A stretch of 47,872 bases of DNA from positions 1-47,872 of the forward strand of contig JANXSX010000157.1 of the NCBI GenBank assembly GCA_025356475.1, written 5' to 3'. The notes beneath the pieces are model-generated. The model searched no databases and was not told the DNA's origin. It saw nothing but the letters and a program-made list of their open reading frames with translations. The DNA comes from Isosphaeraceae bacterium (GTDB lineage Bacteria > Planctomycetota > Planctomycetia > Isosphaerales > Isosphaeraceae). The translations under genes were made by a program, and so were the position numbers. How positions within the stretch are numbered: position 1 is the stretch's first letter; each line of letters begins with the position of its first letter. Of this stretch, positions 8,263 to 16,363 are shown piece by piece.

Positions 8263-9117
8263 TCAAACTTGCTTTGTCGTCCTTTCATCTTCTTGACCTC
8301 GGATCCAGCGAGTGAGTCTTGAGAAGCGATTGTGGACCGATTCCTGGCCGGTAAAAAGGCTCGTGAATCGGTTTGCATCTTGAGTCAGGACATCGGCGGT
8401 CAACGAGTCGAGTTCGGTCGTCAGTCGCTCCTGCCAATCCACGATGAGCGTCGCTCGTTCCGACTTGTCGACCCAAACGGGCGCTCCGAATCGGACACAA
8501 GCCTCGGGGCGTTCGTCCTGCCAGAACTCGTATCGGAGTGCTGTCGGAACGATCCTGAGCCGACCGGCCTTTGCCAGCAGCACTCGCAGGCCGGCCTGGA
8601 ATTCAAGTGGGCGTGCATTGTTACAGATGATTTTCCCTTGGGGGAAGAGCCAAACCCCCGCACGTGGACCGTTAAGTAGCTCGGCGGTGTATTCAATTGA
8701 GGCCCGGACCGAGGCGGGATCGGTACGGTCGATGGAGAACGCGCCGATCCGGCGAAAGAAGCCAAATTTGAGCATATTCGAATGCTCGGTCATTCCGTAC
8801 CCATCGACTGGGATTGCTGTATTCAAGTAGTGGGCCAGGAAGAAGTCCCACCAACTCGAATGATTCGCCAAGAAGAGCACGCCGCCAGGTTCGGCATCGA
8901 GTGTAGCCCGCAGTTGTTCGACTCCCTGGGCACGCACCTGGAATAGCCCCTTCTTCATCTTCCGCACGATCATTGCGTTGACCGCGTGACGGGGCCAGCC
9001 GTGCTTATAGGCTTTGATCAGCCGAGGTGAATGCGCGGTCTTTCCAAAGGATTTGACCACCTCGGTGGTAGTGCCAGACACTTGCTGTGATGATTCCAAC
9101 ATACGCTGTTCCCCCAA
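8263..9117 (-). CDS. Lysophospholipid-type acyltransferase (PlsC family), probable carotenoid-pathway acyltransferase
   Basis: The protein has the PlsC motif NHSSWWD (H-x4-D, catalytic His and Asp) near residue 83. A later FPQGK corresponds to the family's FPEGT block. It transfers an acyl chain to a hydroxyl. The neighbours upstream in the same direction are a family 2 glycosyltransferase and a CrtN/CrtP-type desaturase, the trio known from staphyloxanthin synthesis (CrtO, CrtQ, CrtP). I therefore infer acylation of a glycosylated apocarotenoid, though a general phospholipid role is possible. The longest frame overlaps the glycosyltransferase by 113 bp. A start further in (for example GTG at 9060 or ATG at 8973) is possible, so the N-terminus is uncertain. 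Confidence 0.85.
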   Translation of the reverse strand: MGEQRMLESSQQVSGTTTEVVKSFGKTAHSPRLIKAYKHGWPRHAVNAMIVRKMKKGLFQVRAQGVEQLRATLDAEPGGVLFLANHSSWWDFFLAHYLNTAIPVDGYGMTEHSNMLKFGFFRRIGAFSIDRTDPASVRASIEYTAELLNGPRAGVWLFPQGKIICNNARPLEFQAGLRVLLAKAGRLRIVPTALRYEFWQDERPEACVRFGAPVWVDKSERATLIVDWQERLTTELDSLTADVLTQDANRFTSLFTGQESVHNRFSRLTRWIRGQEDERTTKQV

Positions 9118-10162
9118 AAGGCAAGCTCAAAGCCCACCAAGGCCCCAGACCGAGATAGGTCGTGATCGGCACCACGGCTAAGACTTGCATCACCCAACCT
9201 GCAAGCCCAACGAAGATGAATCTGGGGTCCCAGTCCGCAACCCCAAGTGCAACCGTAATCAATGGTGTCCAGACCATGGTCAGAGCGTAGATCATCCCAA
9301 ACGCATACTTATAGAACAGGTAATCCATGCCCGCATAGGCGTTCTTACGCAACCCTCTCCAGATCGCTTGGAAACTTCCATACATATGAGTCTGCGAGAG
9401 CAATGGCGCGGGTCGTGCGATGATCCGTCTCCCACTCGCCTTGATCCGTCTCGCGTATTGAATGTCCTCAATGATCTCGCCCCGGACTGCATTCATCCCA
9501 CCGATCGCGTCATGGGCTTCACGGCGAACCAGCATGAATGCGCCGTGGGCGAGGGCATCGGGACTTGTTGGATCGTTCACTCGCGTTAATGGATAAACAA
9601 GCGAGAGTGTCTCGATAACTGCCGTTGCGATTGAAGCCTGCCAGAACGTCTTGCAGCGGGGCCGACCCAGAAGCGAAACCAGATTGGCCCCGGTTCGGTT
9701 GGCCTCCGAGAGGGCTGTCCAGAGGGCACGAGGATGAAGGACCATATCGGCGTCAACGAACCAGAGCCATTGGGCCGATGTCGTTTCGACTCCTTGCTGG
9801 AGTGCCCAGGTTTTACCCACCCAGCCGGCTGGCCGATCAACGCCCCGAACCAATTTGAGCCGCTCGTCGTGCTTGGCGAGCTGTTCTACAATCAACGGAG
9901 TTTCGTCCAGCGACTGATCGTCGACCACGGTGATCCTGAGTTGGGGATACTCCTGGTCGAGCAGCGAACGGAGCGAAGCGCCAATCTCAGACGCTTCATT
10001 TCTCGCCGGCACGACGGCATCGACCCACGGGGAATCTTCGGGTATTGGATCGAGTTCCACCTCAATCCAAGGCGACGCAAACGCCCGTCTGATGCCGACG
10101 ATCGCGACATAGGTCCAAATCAGCATGACGCTAAGTGCTACCACAAATGCAAGCGTGTGCAT
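9005..10162 (-). CDS. Family 2 glycosyltransferase, CrtQ/HpnB-like
   Basis: This 385-residue protein has an N-terminal membrane helix (FVVALSVMLIWTYVAIVG), a GT-A domain and C-terminal membrane helices. GT2 signatures: VVPARNEASEIGASLRSLL near residue 50, VVDDQSLDETP near 80, WLWFVDADMVLHP near 132 (the D-x-D metal site), then HGAFMLVRREAH and a distal EDIQYARRIK acceptor-side motif. Architecture fits integral-membrane GT2 enzymes acting on lipids, such as CrtQ (glycosylates diaponeurosporenoate) or the hopanoid-associated HpnB. The adjacent desaturase (two-base gap) and acyltransferase favour the carotenoid role. That assignment is contextual. Confidence 0.85.
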   Translation of the reverse strand: MHTLAFVVALSVMLIWTYVAIVGIRRAFASPWIEVELDPIPEDSPWVDAVVPARNEASEIGASLRSLLDQEYPQLRITVVDDQSLDETPLIVEQLAKHDERLKLVRGVDRPAGWVGKTWALQQGVETTSAQWLWFVDADMVLHPRALWTALSEANRTGANLVSLLGRPRCKTFWQASIATAVIETLSLVYPLTRVNDPTSPDALAHGAFMLVRREAHDAIGGMNAVRGEIIEDIQYARRIKASGRRIIARPAPLLSQTHMYGSFQAIWRGLRKNAYAGMDYLFYKYAFGMIYALTMVWTPLITVALGVADWDPRFIFVGLAGWVMQVLAVVPITTYLGLGPWWALSLPFGGTAYVGIITASVWHYHRGGQILWKDRAFTSADQSL

Positions 10163-10164
10163 GC

Positions 10165-11688
10165 CTATTTTACCTTGGGACGTGCCTTGGCAGGGATTGA
10201 CCAGTGTAGCGTCTCCGCGACGATCTTACCCCCCTGCACCGCCATCGGCATCCCCGCCCCTGGCTGGACGCCCCCTCCAACGAAGAACAGACCCGGCACT
10301 TCGGGAAGCATGTTCACAGGTCGAAAGCCACCCGCGAGGATGTTATGCTTCGTCCCAAGTCCGTAGATCGAGCCGCGGAAGCCGAAGAATTGATCCTGCC
10401 ACTCGGACGGTGCCGACACCCGACGGGTCACGATCGCTGAGGAGAGCCCAGGCAGCCCCGTCTGATCCAGCTTGGTCAGCAATTGGTCCGCGTAGCCAGC
10501 CTCAAAGATCGAGTCGCCGTTGGCCCCGGGCATGAGTGGAGGCGCTCCAATCACGACAAACGGGTTGGATTGACCCTCGGGTGCATCGGAGGAGTCTGTT
10601 ACCGAAGTCGTGTTCACATAAATGGGCGGATCAGCCGGATAGTCGTTCCATACATAGACTTCTTCATAAACATTGGCAGACCCTTTGGTCAAGACGAGAA
10701 CATGGTGAGCTTGGCCCTCCCACACCCGGTCACAGCCAAGCTCGATCGTGAAGAAGGATTCCGACGGTTGTGCTTCGCCTCGCCGGAGCTTTTCAATGGG
10801 TGCCGAGAGAGTAGGTCCTCCCCGAATCATCTTATGAGTGTACACGTAATCACTGTTCGAGACGACAAGTTGGGTCGCGATTGACCCTGCCGATGTCGAT
10901 ACTCCGATCACTCTTCCAGTCGAATCACGTTCGATTGCTTCGACTTCAACATTCGTTCGGATCTCAACTCCAGTGTCACGACAGGCTCGCTCGACCGATC
11001 GAGGGATCGCGGCGATCCCCCCCTGCTTGGGGTACCAAACCCCTTCACGAATGATCGTCCAAGGGATGATCGCCAGCGACGCAGGTGCATGATTGGGATC
11101 AAAACCCGAGTACGTGGGGAATCCATAAAGAAGTTCACGAATCGCCGGCGATCGGAAATAGGATTTGATGAAGTCGCTATACTGCGTTTGGGGTGAGATC
11201 ACCGACGCCGAGAGCGCCAGCGGTGAGAACATCACTTGTCCCCAGTTCGTATATTGACGGTCGCAGAAGGCGTGGCCGATCAACTTGGCAAACTGATCGA
11301 GTTTGGCCATGAAAGGGCCCAGGTTCGCCCCATCGACCGGATCGATCTGGGCGAAGGCGTCGGCCAGCCCGGATTGGGCGGCGGGGATGTTTAGCGCTCG
11401 ACCGTCGGAGAGGAAGACCCGGAACGCAGGATCGAGCCGAACCAGGGGAAGGTAGGCTTCGGGGTCGAGGCCCGACGCCGCAAACAACTCTCGGTAGACC
11501 CACGGCATGACGACGATGCTGGGCCCCCGATCCCAGCGGAACCCGGCCTCATGACGCTGCCGAGCCTTGCCACCTGTCTCGGGATGTCGCTCAAGAACCG
11601 TCACCTCGTAGCCGCGCCGGCGGAGTTCGAGTGCTGCCGAGAGACCACCGAGCCCGGCTCCGATCACGACGACGTTCGAGTTAGGCAT
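10165..11688 (-). CDS. Phytoene desaturase family FAD oxidoreductase (CrtI/CrtN/CrtP-like)
   Basis: This 507-residue flavoprotein starts with the dinucleotide-binding motif VIGAGLGGLSAALELRRRG and VLERHPETGGKA, then FRWDRGPSIVVMPWVY, typical of the CrtI/CrtN family. The C-terminal signature PEVPGLFFVGGGVQPGAGMP and MAVQGGKIVAE is the FAD-binding carotenoid desaturase end. With the neighbouring glycosyltransferase and acyltransferase, it is likely to act on a C30 chain, either as dehydrosqualene desaturase (CrtN) or terminal-methyl oxidase (CrtP). The sequence alone does not let me choose. It is the first gene of the three-gene unit. No squalene/dehydrosqualene synthase is in the window, so the precursor must come from elsewhere. 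Confidence 0.9.
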   Translation of the reverse strand: MPNSNVVVIGAGLGGLSAALELRRRGYEVTVLERHPETGGKARQRHEAGFRWDRGPSIVVMPWVYRELFAASGLDPEAYLPLVRLDPAFRVFLSDGRALNIPAAQSGLADAFAQIDPVDGANLGPFMAKLDQFAKLIGHAFCDRQYTNWGQVMFSPLALSASVISPQTQYSDFIKSYFRSPAIRELLYGFPTYSGFDPNHAPASLAIIPWTIIREGVWYPKQGGIAAIPRSVERACRDTGVEIRTNVEVEAIERDSTGRVIGVSTSAGSIATQLVVSNSDYVYTHKMIRGGPTLSAPIEKLRRGEAQPSESFFTIELGCDRVWEGQAHHVLVLTKGSANVYEEVYVWNDYPADPPIYVNTTSVTDSSDAPEGQSNPFVVIGAPPLMPGANGDSIFEAGYADQLLTKLDQTGLPGLSSAIVTRRVSAPSEWQDQFFGFRGSIYGLGTKHNILAGGFRPVNMLPEVPGLFFVGGGVQPGAGMPMAVQGGKIVAETLHWSIPAKARPKVK

Positions 11689-11923
11689 GGATCAGGAATT
11701 CCTGGCAGGTGGGATGCATCGACAGCACAAATTGTATACTTCCAGCCACGATTCGGCGAATTCCAAAGAATTGTCTGGAAAGATTGGACTGGGCGTGGCA
11801 CGCTCAAGATGTCGTGCGAATCTCATTTCTGCTCCGAACGACTGATTAGCCCGGCCTACTTTCACTTCGCCTCGCAAGGCCGAGCACATCCGCGTCCCAT
11901 CCTGGCGTTGGAAGGGTCCCCCC

Positions 11924-12358
11924 ATGCAAGTTCGAGACGTTCTGATTTCCAAAGCGGGCCGCGTCATCGCAACCGGCCCCGATGCCACTGTGGCGGACGC
12001 GATTGCGACCCTGGTGAGCCATAATATCGGCTCGTTACCTGTTGTTGATGCCCAAGGGCATCTCCTCGGAATTTTCAGTGAACGTGACGTACTTCGCGGG
12101 CTACATTTTCGTGGGGAGGCGTTTCGCGCGGTGAGGATCTCAGAGGTCATGACTCGCGACCCGATCTATTGCGAGCCCAGCGACGATGTCGAATTGGTCA
12201 TGGCCAAGATGAGCGAGCGTCACGTCGCCAAGGTCCCGGTCCTCGACGGAGATCGGTTGGTCGGTGTCGTCTCAGTTGGCGATGTCATCAAACTAATGGC
12301 CGAACGGCTTAAAGCCGAGAATAATCACCTGATCAGTTACCTCTACGGGAGCGTCTAG
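11924..12358 (+). CDS. Two-CBS-domain protein
   Basis: This 144-residue protein consists of two CBS motifs with almost nothing else. The first (VRDVLISKAGRVIATGPDATVADAIATL ending GIFSERDVLRGL) and second (ISEVMTRDPIYCEPSDDVELVMAKM ending GVVSVGDVIKLM) would form one Bateman module, which binds adenine nucleotides. The closing KLMAERLKAENNHLISYLYG is common in stand-alone bacterial CBS proteins. A GGAAGGG lies seven bases before the ATG. Targets are unknown. About 235 bases upstream separate it from the divergent desaturase gene and should hold the promoters of both. A strong hairpin follows the stop. Confidence 0.92.
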   Translation: MQVRDVLISKAGRVIATGPDATVADAIATLVSHNIGSLPVVDAQGHLLGIFSERDVLRGLHFRGEAFRAVRISEVMTRDPIYCEPSDDVELVMAKMSERHVAKVPVLDGDRLVGVVSVGDVIKLMAERLKAENNHLISYLYGSV

Positions 12359-12367
12359 TCGATCGCC

Positions 12368-12396
12368 GCTTCCCTCTCGATGGTCGAGAGGGAAGC
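12368..12396. terminator. Bidirectional hairpin between convergent genes
   Basis: A perfect 13-bp inverted repeat (arms 12368-12380 and 12384-12396, loop TGG) lies in the 46-bp gap between the stops of the CBS protein and the aldo/keto reductase. CTATTTT follows on the plus side. Its placement between two converging genes indicates a shared terminator. Confidence 0.8.
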
Positions 12397-12404
12397 AACC
12401 TATT

Positions 12405-13376
12405 TTACTGGGACCAGGACGTCGGTGATCGATCCCAGCGATGCGACTTCAACTTTGCAACCAAGTTGCCGTCGAGCTTGCGACCATCACTGGTCGCGGT
12501 ATTGGACTCGACATTCTTGATCTTCCGCATCCCCGGAATAATCGTCGAGACCGTCTCATCCTCTAGAATCCAGCGAAGGGCCAGCTCGGGCATGGTCATC
12601 GAATCAGGCACGAGGGGTCGAAGGGCTTCCGCTCGATCGACACTGGCCTCCAGGTTTTCGGCAACGAAGTACGTCCCTCGCCAATCCCCTTCAGGCCATC
12701 GGGTCTCCTTAGTGAGAGTTCCCGTAAGGGTCCCCTCGTCGAATGGAACCCGGGCCAGAACTCCGATGTTGAGTTTCCTACAGAGTGGAAAAAGCTCGTC
12801 TTGGGGAGCCTGGTCGAAGATGTTGTAGATGACCTGAACCGCGTCAACGGCTCCGGTTTTGAGGGTCTCCAGCACATTCGACGGCTCCCACCGATTGACG
12901 CTGACCCCGACAGCTCCCACCTTGCCTGACGTCTTCAAGTCTTCCATTGCCCGCTGCCATCGTTCGTCGGATGCCCAGGAATCCTCCCAGACATGGAACT
13001 GAAGCAGGTCGATCTGGTCGAGTCCCAGGTTGACAAGCGATTTCTCGGCATAGTCAACAATATGCTCAGGCGGAAAGCAGTCATCCAGGGTGAACTCACG
13101 GCGGGAGGGCCAGATGAAATTCTTGGGAGGAAGTTTGGTGGCGACGTAGAGTTTCTGGGCGGGGTAGGCCCGGACCAACTGCCCGAGCAAGCCCTCGCTA
13201 TGGCCAGCCCCGTAGCCCCAAGCGGTGTCAAACAGGTTGCAGCCAAGTTCCACCGATCGACGCAGGGAGTTCAGAGATTCCACATCGTCCGAGCCCGTCC
13301 AACCTCCCATACCCCACATGCCATAGCCGATCTCGCTGACCTGCCAACCGGTTCGGCCCAATGTTCGGTACTTCAT
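12405..13376 (-). CDS. Aldo/keto reductase
   Basis: This 323-residue TIM-barrel oxidoreductase begins MKYRTLGRTGWQVSEIGYG. The catalytic Asp and Tyr are in NLFDTAWGYGAGHSE, the catalytic Lys in LYVATKLPP, and the His follows LLQFHVW. The NADPH-binding C-terminal part includes LALRWILEDETVSTIIPGMRK. The ordering and the IIPG block match the AKR family seen in many bacteria (YghZ/Tas-like group). The physiological substrate is not predictable. It is transcribed toward the CBS gene and shares a terminator hairpin with it. Confidence 0.92.
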   Translation of the reverse strand: MKYRTLGRTGWQVSEIGYGMWGMGGWTGSDDVESLNSLRRSVELGCNLFDTAWGYGAGHSEGLLGQLVRAYPAQKLYVATKLPPKNFIWPSRREFTLDDCFPPEHIVDYAEKSLVNLGLDQIDLLQFHVWEDSWASDERWQRAMEDLKTSGKVGAVGVSVNRWEPSNVLETLKTGAVDAVQVIYNIFDQAPQDELFPLCRKLNIGVLARVPFDEGTLTGTLTKETRWPEGDWRGTYFVAENLEASVDRAEALRPLVPDSMTMPELALRWILEDETVSTIIPGMRKIKNVESNTATSDGRKLDGNLVAKLKSHRWDRSPTSWSQ

Positions 13377-13581
13377 GCCCTAAGTCGCTCCTGGATATCG
13401 CTTCATCGAGTGATCTCAAGACCACAACGACCTGTAAAATACCAGATCATTCCGATTGGAGGGCCAATTTCGTGCCTGAAAGAAGACTCGCCTTTCAGGG
13501 TTTCTCAATCTTCAGGGTGATCGAGCTTGTATTTCTTCAAAGCTAAGGTACAAGTAAGTGACTTCAACGAGGTATCATTCC

Positions 13582-13797
13582 ATGGAACGGTCCGCTCTGG
13601 CGAATCCAATCACGCATCCAGGTGAAGTGAAGACACCGCCCTGCGATCGTTGTGACTCGAACATGACACCCACGGGCTGGGTGCCCCAGCCCGATGGTCG
13701 TGGTGGACTGCGTCGGATCATCGTCTATCGATGTGACGGCTGCGGTCGCTTGTACGACCCCTATTGGGGTTTCCGGGTCATGACAGGAAGTCTCTGA
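13582..13797 (+). CDS. Small zinc-ribbon-like protein
   Basis: This 71-residue protein has two Cys pairs, CDRC near residue 21 and CDGC near 52, separated by a beta-rich stretch (MTPTGWVPQPDGRGGLRRIIVYRC). That is the layout of a single zinc ribbon. After the second pair comes GRLYDPYWGFRVMTGSL. I do not recognise a named family. I choose the ATG at 13582 (GAGG nine bases upstream) over an in-frame GTG at 13558. It stands alone on the plus strand between two minus-strand units. Confidence 0.65.
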   Translation: MERSALANPITHPGEVKTPPCDRCDSNMTPTGWVPQPDGRGGLRRIIVYRCDGCGRLYDPYWGFRVMTGSL

Positions 13798-13802
13798 TCG
13801 CT

Positions 13803-13961
13803 CTAACGACCGATCCCCAGCATCGATCGAACGATCGCCACGGCTTGCTGCCGGCGAGCGGTCGCGACCATCTCCACATATTGAGCCCCGAACCAAATCG
13901 CCCAGATCAGGGTGACCCACGCTCTCCAGTCGATGGGCTTGAGTCGATTAGAAGGGTGCAT
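13803..13961 (-). CDS. 52-residue small membrane protein at the end of the glycan operon
   Basis: This short frame encodes a basic/aromatic N-terminus (MHPSNRLKPIDWRAW), one hydrophobic segment (VTLIWAIWFGAQYVEMVAT) and a basic C-terminal helix. It has a GGAG seven bases before the ATG and overlaps the last 14 bases of the family 9 glycosyltransferase gene in another frame, so it looks like the last translationally coupled gene of the operon. Function unknown. It could be a small accessory subunit for the membrane-bound glycan machinery. Its overlap, ribosome-binding site and plausible composition support it as real. Confidence 0.55.
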   Translation of the reverse strand: MHPSNRLKPIDWRAWVTLIWAIWFGAQYVEMVATARRQQAVAIVRSMLGIGR

Positions 13962-15285
13962 GGGGCGACTCCGCGTTGTTTAACCGAGCCCACCACCACT
14001 TAGCCGCCCGGTGGATCCGCTCGGGCGTAATTCCGGTCATACACGGGTGATCAACGAGTGGACAGATCTTGCGGTGGCACGGTCCGCAGGGGACACGATG
14101 CCGGACAACCATCGATCGTCTCGACCAAGGACGCCACTGGGCAGCTCGATTCGTGCCGCTGAAGAGTACGACCGAGGGAACTCCCGCACAGGCTGCCAGA
14201 TGGGCAGGCCCGGAGTCGGGACCGATAAACAGATCGGCCCGTTCGAGCAGAGCCGCTGTCTCGGCCAAGGCAAACCGACCGGTCCAATCCCGAAGCGCCG
14301 AGTGCCGGTCGAGCGACCCCGCCAGCTCGGCATCATCGACCCCTCCCACGACCACGACGCGCCACCCCTCGGACAGGAACTTTTCGATGAGAAGCCGCCA
14401 GTGAGCGATCGGCCAGCGTTTGGCGGCAGTACCCGCGCCGAGGTGGATTGCCAGCAGAGGTGCCTCCGCCCCAAAGCGACCGGCATGAAGCCACTCGGGC
14501 TCGTCGTGTTCTTCAGGCCGATTCCGGTTCGATCGGGCGACGACTCCCGGACCTCCACCGACCCGAGCCATGCTGAGCGCGCGGTGTGATCGGTCCGGCC
14601 AGGCTTCGCGAAGAGCCCGCGACACTTCGAGCCGGTCCTCAGCCGAAATCGTCACCGAGACTTTCGCTGGTGCATCGCCACCGATCCCGAGGGTTTCCAG
14701 GATCGCCAGCCGAGACAGCACCTCATGCCGACCTGGGACCCAGGCCGCGACATCGGTCAGCAAGAAGCCTCCCCCACCCATCGACCAGCCTGCCCGACGG
14801 GGAATCGCAGCGATTGCCAGCACGAGCACCGTCAGGATATCGCCTCGGACGTCGATCCCAAGGTCATACCGTTCGCAGCGAAGACGTCGCCCGAGTGCGA
14901 AAACCGCCGACCAGAGTGCAAAACGCCCCGGCTTTCGCTCGAACCAGGTTCGAGACGCGACATGCACATGATTGAGTGTGGGGTCATTGGCGAAGACTTC
15001 TCGATTCGAGGGCGAGGCCAGCACATCGATCATCGCTTCAGGGTACGCCTCGCGAAGCCTCGGGAAGAGGACGCTGGAGAGCACGGCATCGCCAAGGTGG
15101 TCGAGTTGAACGACGAGAATCCGCCGAGGCTCACTGACGATTGGTTTCGGGCGAAACATGCGCCAGATCCGTGCGAGGACGGTTCCCACCATGTCGAACA
15201 GGCCGACGAGCAGACGCCATCGCCACTTACTATAGCGATAACGACCGAGAACAACGGGCCGGATCTCAAGCGGTGATGTGTTCAT
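13948..15285 (-). CDS. Family 9 glycosyltransferase (heptosyltransferase-like)
   Basis: This protein of about 445 residues has the GT9 pattern. N-terminal RRILVVQLDHLGDAVLSSVLFPRLREAYP is the start of the acceptor-side Rossmann domain. Later ATAKRWP...LLAIHLGAGTAAKRWPIAHW and ADLFIGPDSGPAHLAACAGVPSV (nucleotide-sugar side; quoted in part) are the conserved ADP-heptose-type blocks, ending with PCGPCHRKICP, the usual Cys-rich tail region. I set the start at ATG 15285 with GGAGG three bases upstream; upstream in-frame Met codons lie deep in the preceding gene. A 20-bp overlap with the GT4 gene shows coupling. It likely adds a sugar to a lipid A-core-like or other surface glycan. Confidence 0.88.
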   Translation of the reverse strand: MNTSPLEIRPVVLGRYRYSKWRWRLLVGLFDMVGTVLARIWRMFRPKPIVSEPRRILVVQLDHLGDAVLSSVLFPRLREAYPEAMIDVLASPSNREVFANDPTLNHVHVASRTWFERKPGRFALWSAVFALGRRLRCERYDLGIDVRGDILTVLVLAIAAIPRRAGWSMGGGGFLLTDVAAWVPGRHEVLSRLAILETLGIGGDAPAKVSVTISAEDRLEVSRALREAWPDRSHRALSMARVGGGPGVVARSNRNRPEEHDEPEWLHAGRFGAEAPLLAIHLGAGTAAKRWPIAHWRLLIEKFLSEGWRVVVVGGVDDAELAGSLDRHSALRDWTGRFALAETAALLERADLFIGPDSGPAHLAACAGVPSVVLFSGTNRAAQWRPWSRRSMVVRHRVPCGPCHRKICPLVDHPCMTGITPERIHRAAKWWWARLNNAESPHAPF

Positions 15286-16363
15286 AAACCTCCGCCGTGA
15301 TCCTGGCCACTCTCGCCCAGGGAAAATGGTCGGCGATATGCTGGGAAAGCTCGGGGTGGGCCCCTTGCATCCAGGCGGTTTGGATCGCTGACCGGATCGA
15401 TTTTGGTCGGTCGGGACGTGCATAAAGGACCCGGTCGCCGAAGTACTCATGGGTGCAACCAAACGGTGTGATCACCACGGAGCACCCCGCCAGACCCGCC
15501 TCGAGCGCGGCCAGACCAGGGGTCTCGAACCAGCTCGGGAGCGCGAAGACCCGGGCAGCGGCATAGGCTGAGGCCAGGAGCGGATCGTCATGTTCCACTC
15601 GGCCTAACCATCGGACAAAGCCCTGGCCTTCAGCCCGACATGCCGCGCGATACTCGTCCTGACGGGGGGGCATCTCGCCAAGAATCACTAGAGGGTAGCC
15701 CGTCGGTCTGACGGCTCGGATCAGGCCGAGAACATTCTTGCGTGGTTCGAGCCGACCGACATACAGGACAAAGTCATCCTCACCGTAGGTCGCACGGAAG
15801 AGTGATGGATCAGCGGATGCGAACGCGGGCTGGACCCCATTCGGCACGACCTGGATCTTACGCGGGTCGGTCCCAAACATGCCGATGAGTTGGTCCGCTT
15901 CAGCCTGAGAGTTCGGCAAAACCGCATCGGCGAGATCCAATAGTTCTCGACGCCAGCTTGGTAGTCGAGGGAAAACGCGGCGAACCGCCCACTTTGCCAG
16001 GTCGACCCCACCCCGGACCGGGTTGGTTGCCAGAGCCCGAAGGGCCGCCGGCTCGAACCAACAAATCGGTGAGACGATCACGGGGACTCGTTGGGCGTTT
16101 GCCAGCCGAGCGACGTCCAACCCCTCACGCGACATCCCGAAGAGATGGATCAACCTCGCCTGATCAATGCGATCGACCCATCGTGAGAAGAGACGGATCG
16201 GCAAACCAAGCTCATGAAGCTCCGATCCCGTTTGGACAAGTTGATTCTCACCCCCGCCTGGGGCTTGGAACACTGTGCTCGGGGCATGCCAGAGGATTCC
16301 CCCCAGCTCCATCGGAGTGGACGATCGTTCAAGAAGCCAGTCGTGGGCGAGCGCCGTGGTCAT
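15266..16363 (-). CDS. Family 4 glycosyltransferase
   Basis: This 365-residue GT-B enzyme has N-terminal GGILWHAPSTVFQAPGGGENQLV. Mid-protein VLPNSQAEADQLIGMFG and VVPNGVQPAFA are typical of GT4. Then come FVLYVGRLEPRKNVLGLIRAV and the donor-binding region VFALPSWFETPGLAALEAGLAG with the E-x7-E motif (nucleotide-diphosphate sugar binding). It begins in an ATGA overlap with the deacetylase-like gene and ends 20 bp inside the GT9 gene. Acceptor and sugar are unknown. Role: one step in assembly of the surface glycan encoded by this operon. Confidence 0.88.
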   Translation of the reverse strand: MTTALAHDWLLERSSTPMELGGILWHAPSTVFQAPGGGENQLVQTGSELHELGLPIRLFSRWVDRIDQARLIHLFGMSREGLDVARLANAQRVPVIVSPICWFEPAALRALATNPVRGGVDLAKWAVRRVFPRLPSWRRELLDLADAVLPNSQAEADQLIGMFGTDPRKIQVVPNGVQPAFASADPSLFRATYGEDDFVLYVGRLEPRKNVLGLIRAVRPTGYPLVILGEMPPRQDEYRAACRAEGQGFVRWLGRVEHDDPLLASAYAAARVFALPSWFETPGLAALEAGLAGCSVVITPFGCTHEYFGDRVLYARPDRPKSIRSAIQTAWMQGAHPELSQHIADHFPWARVARITAEVYEHITA

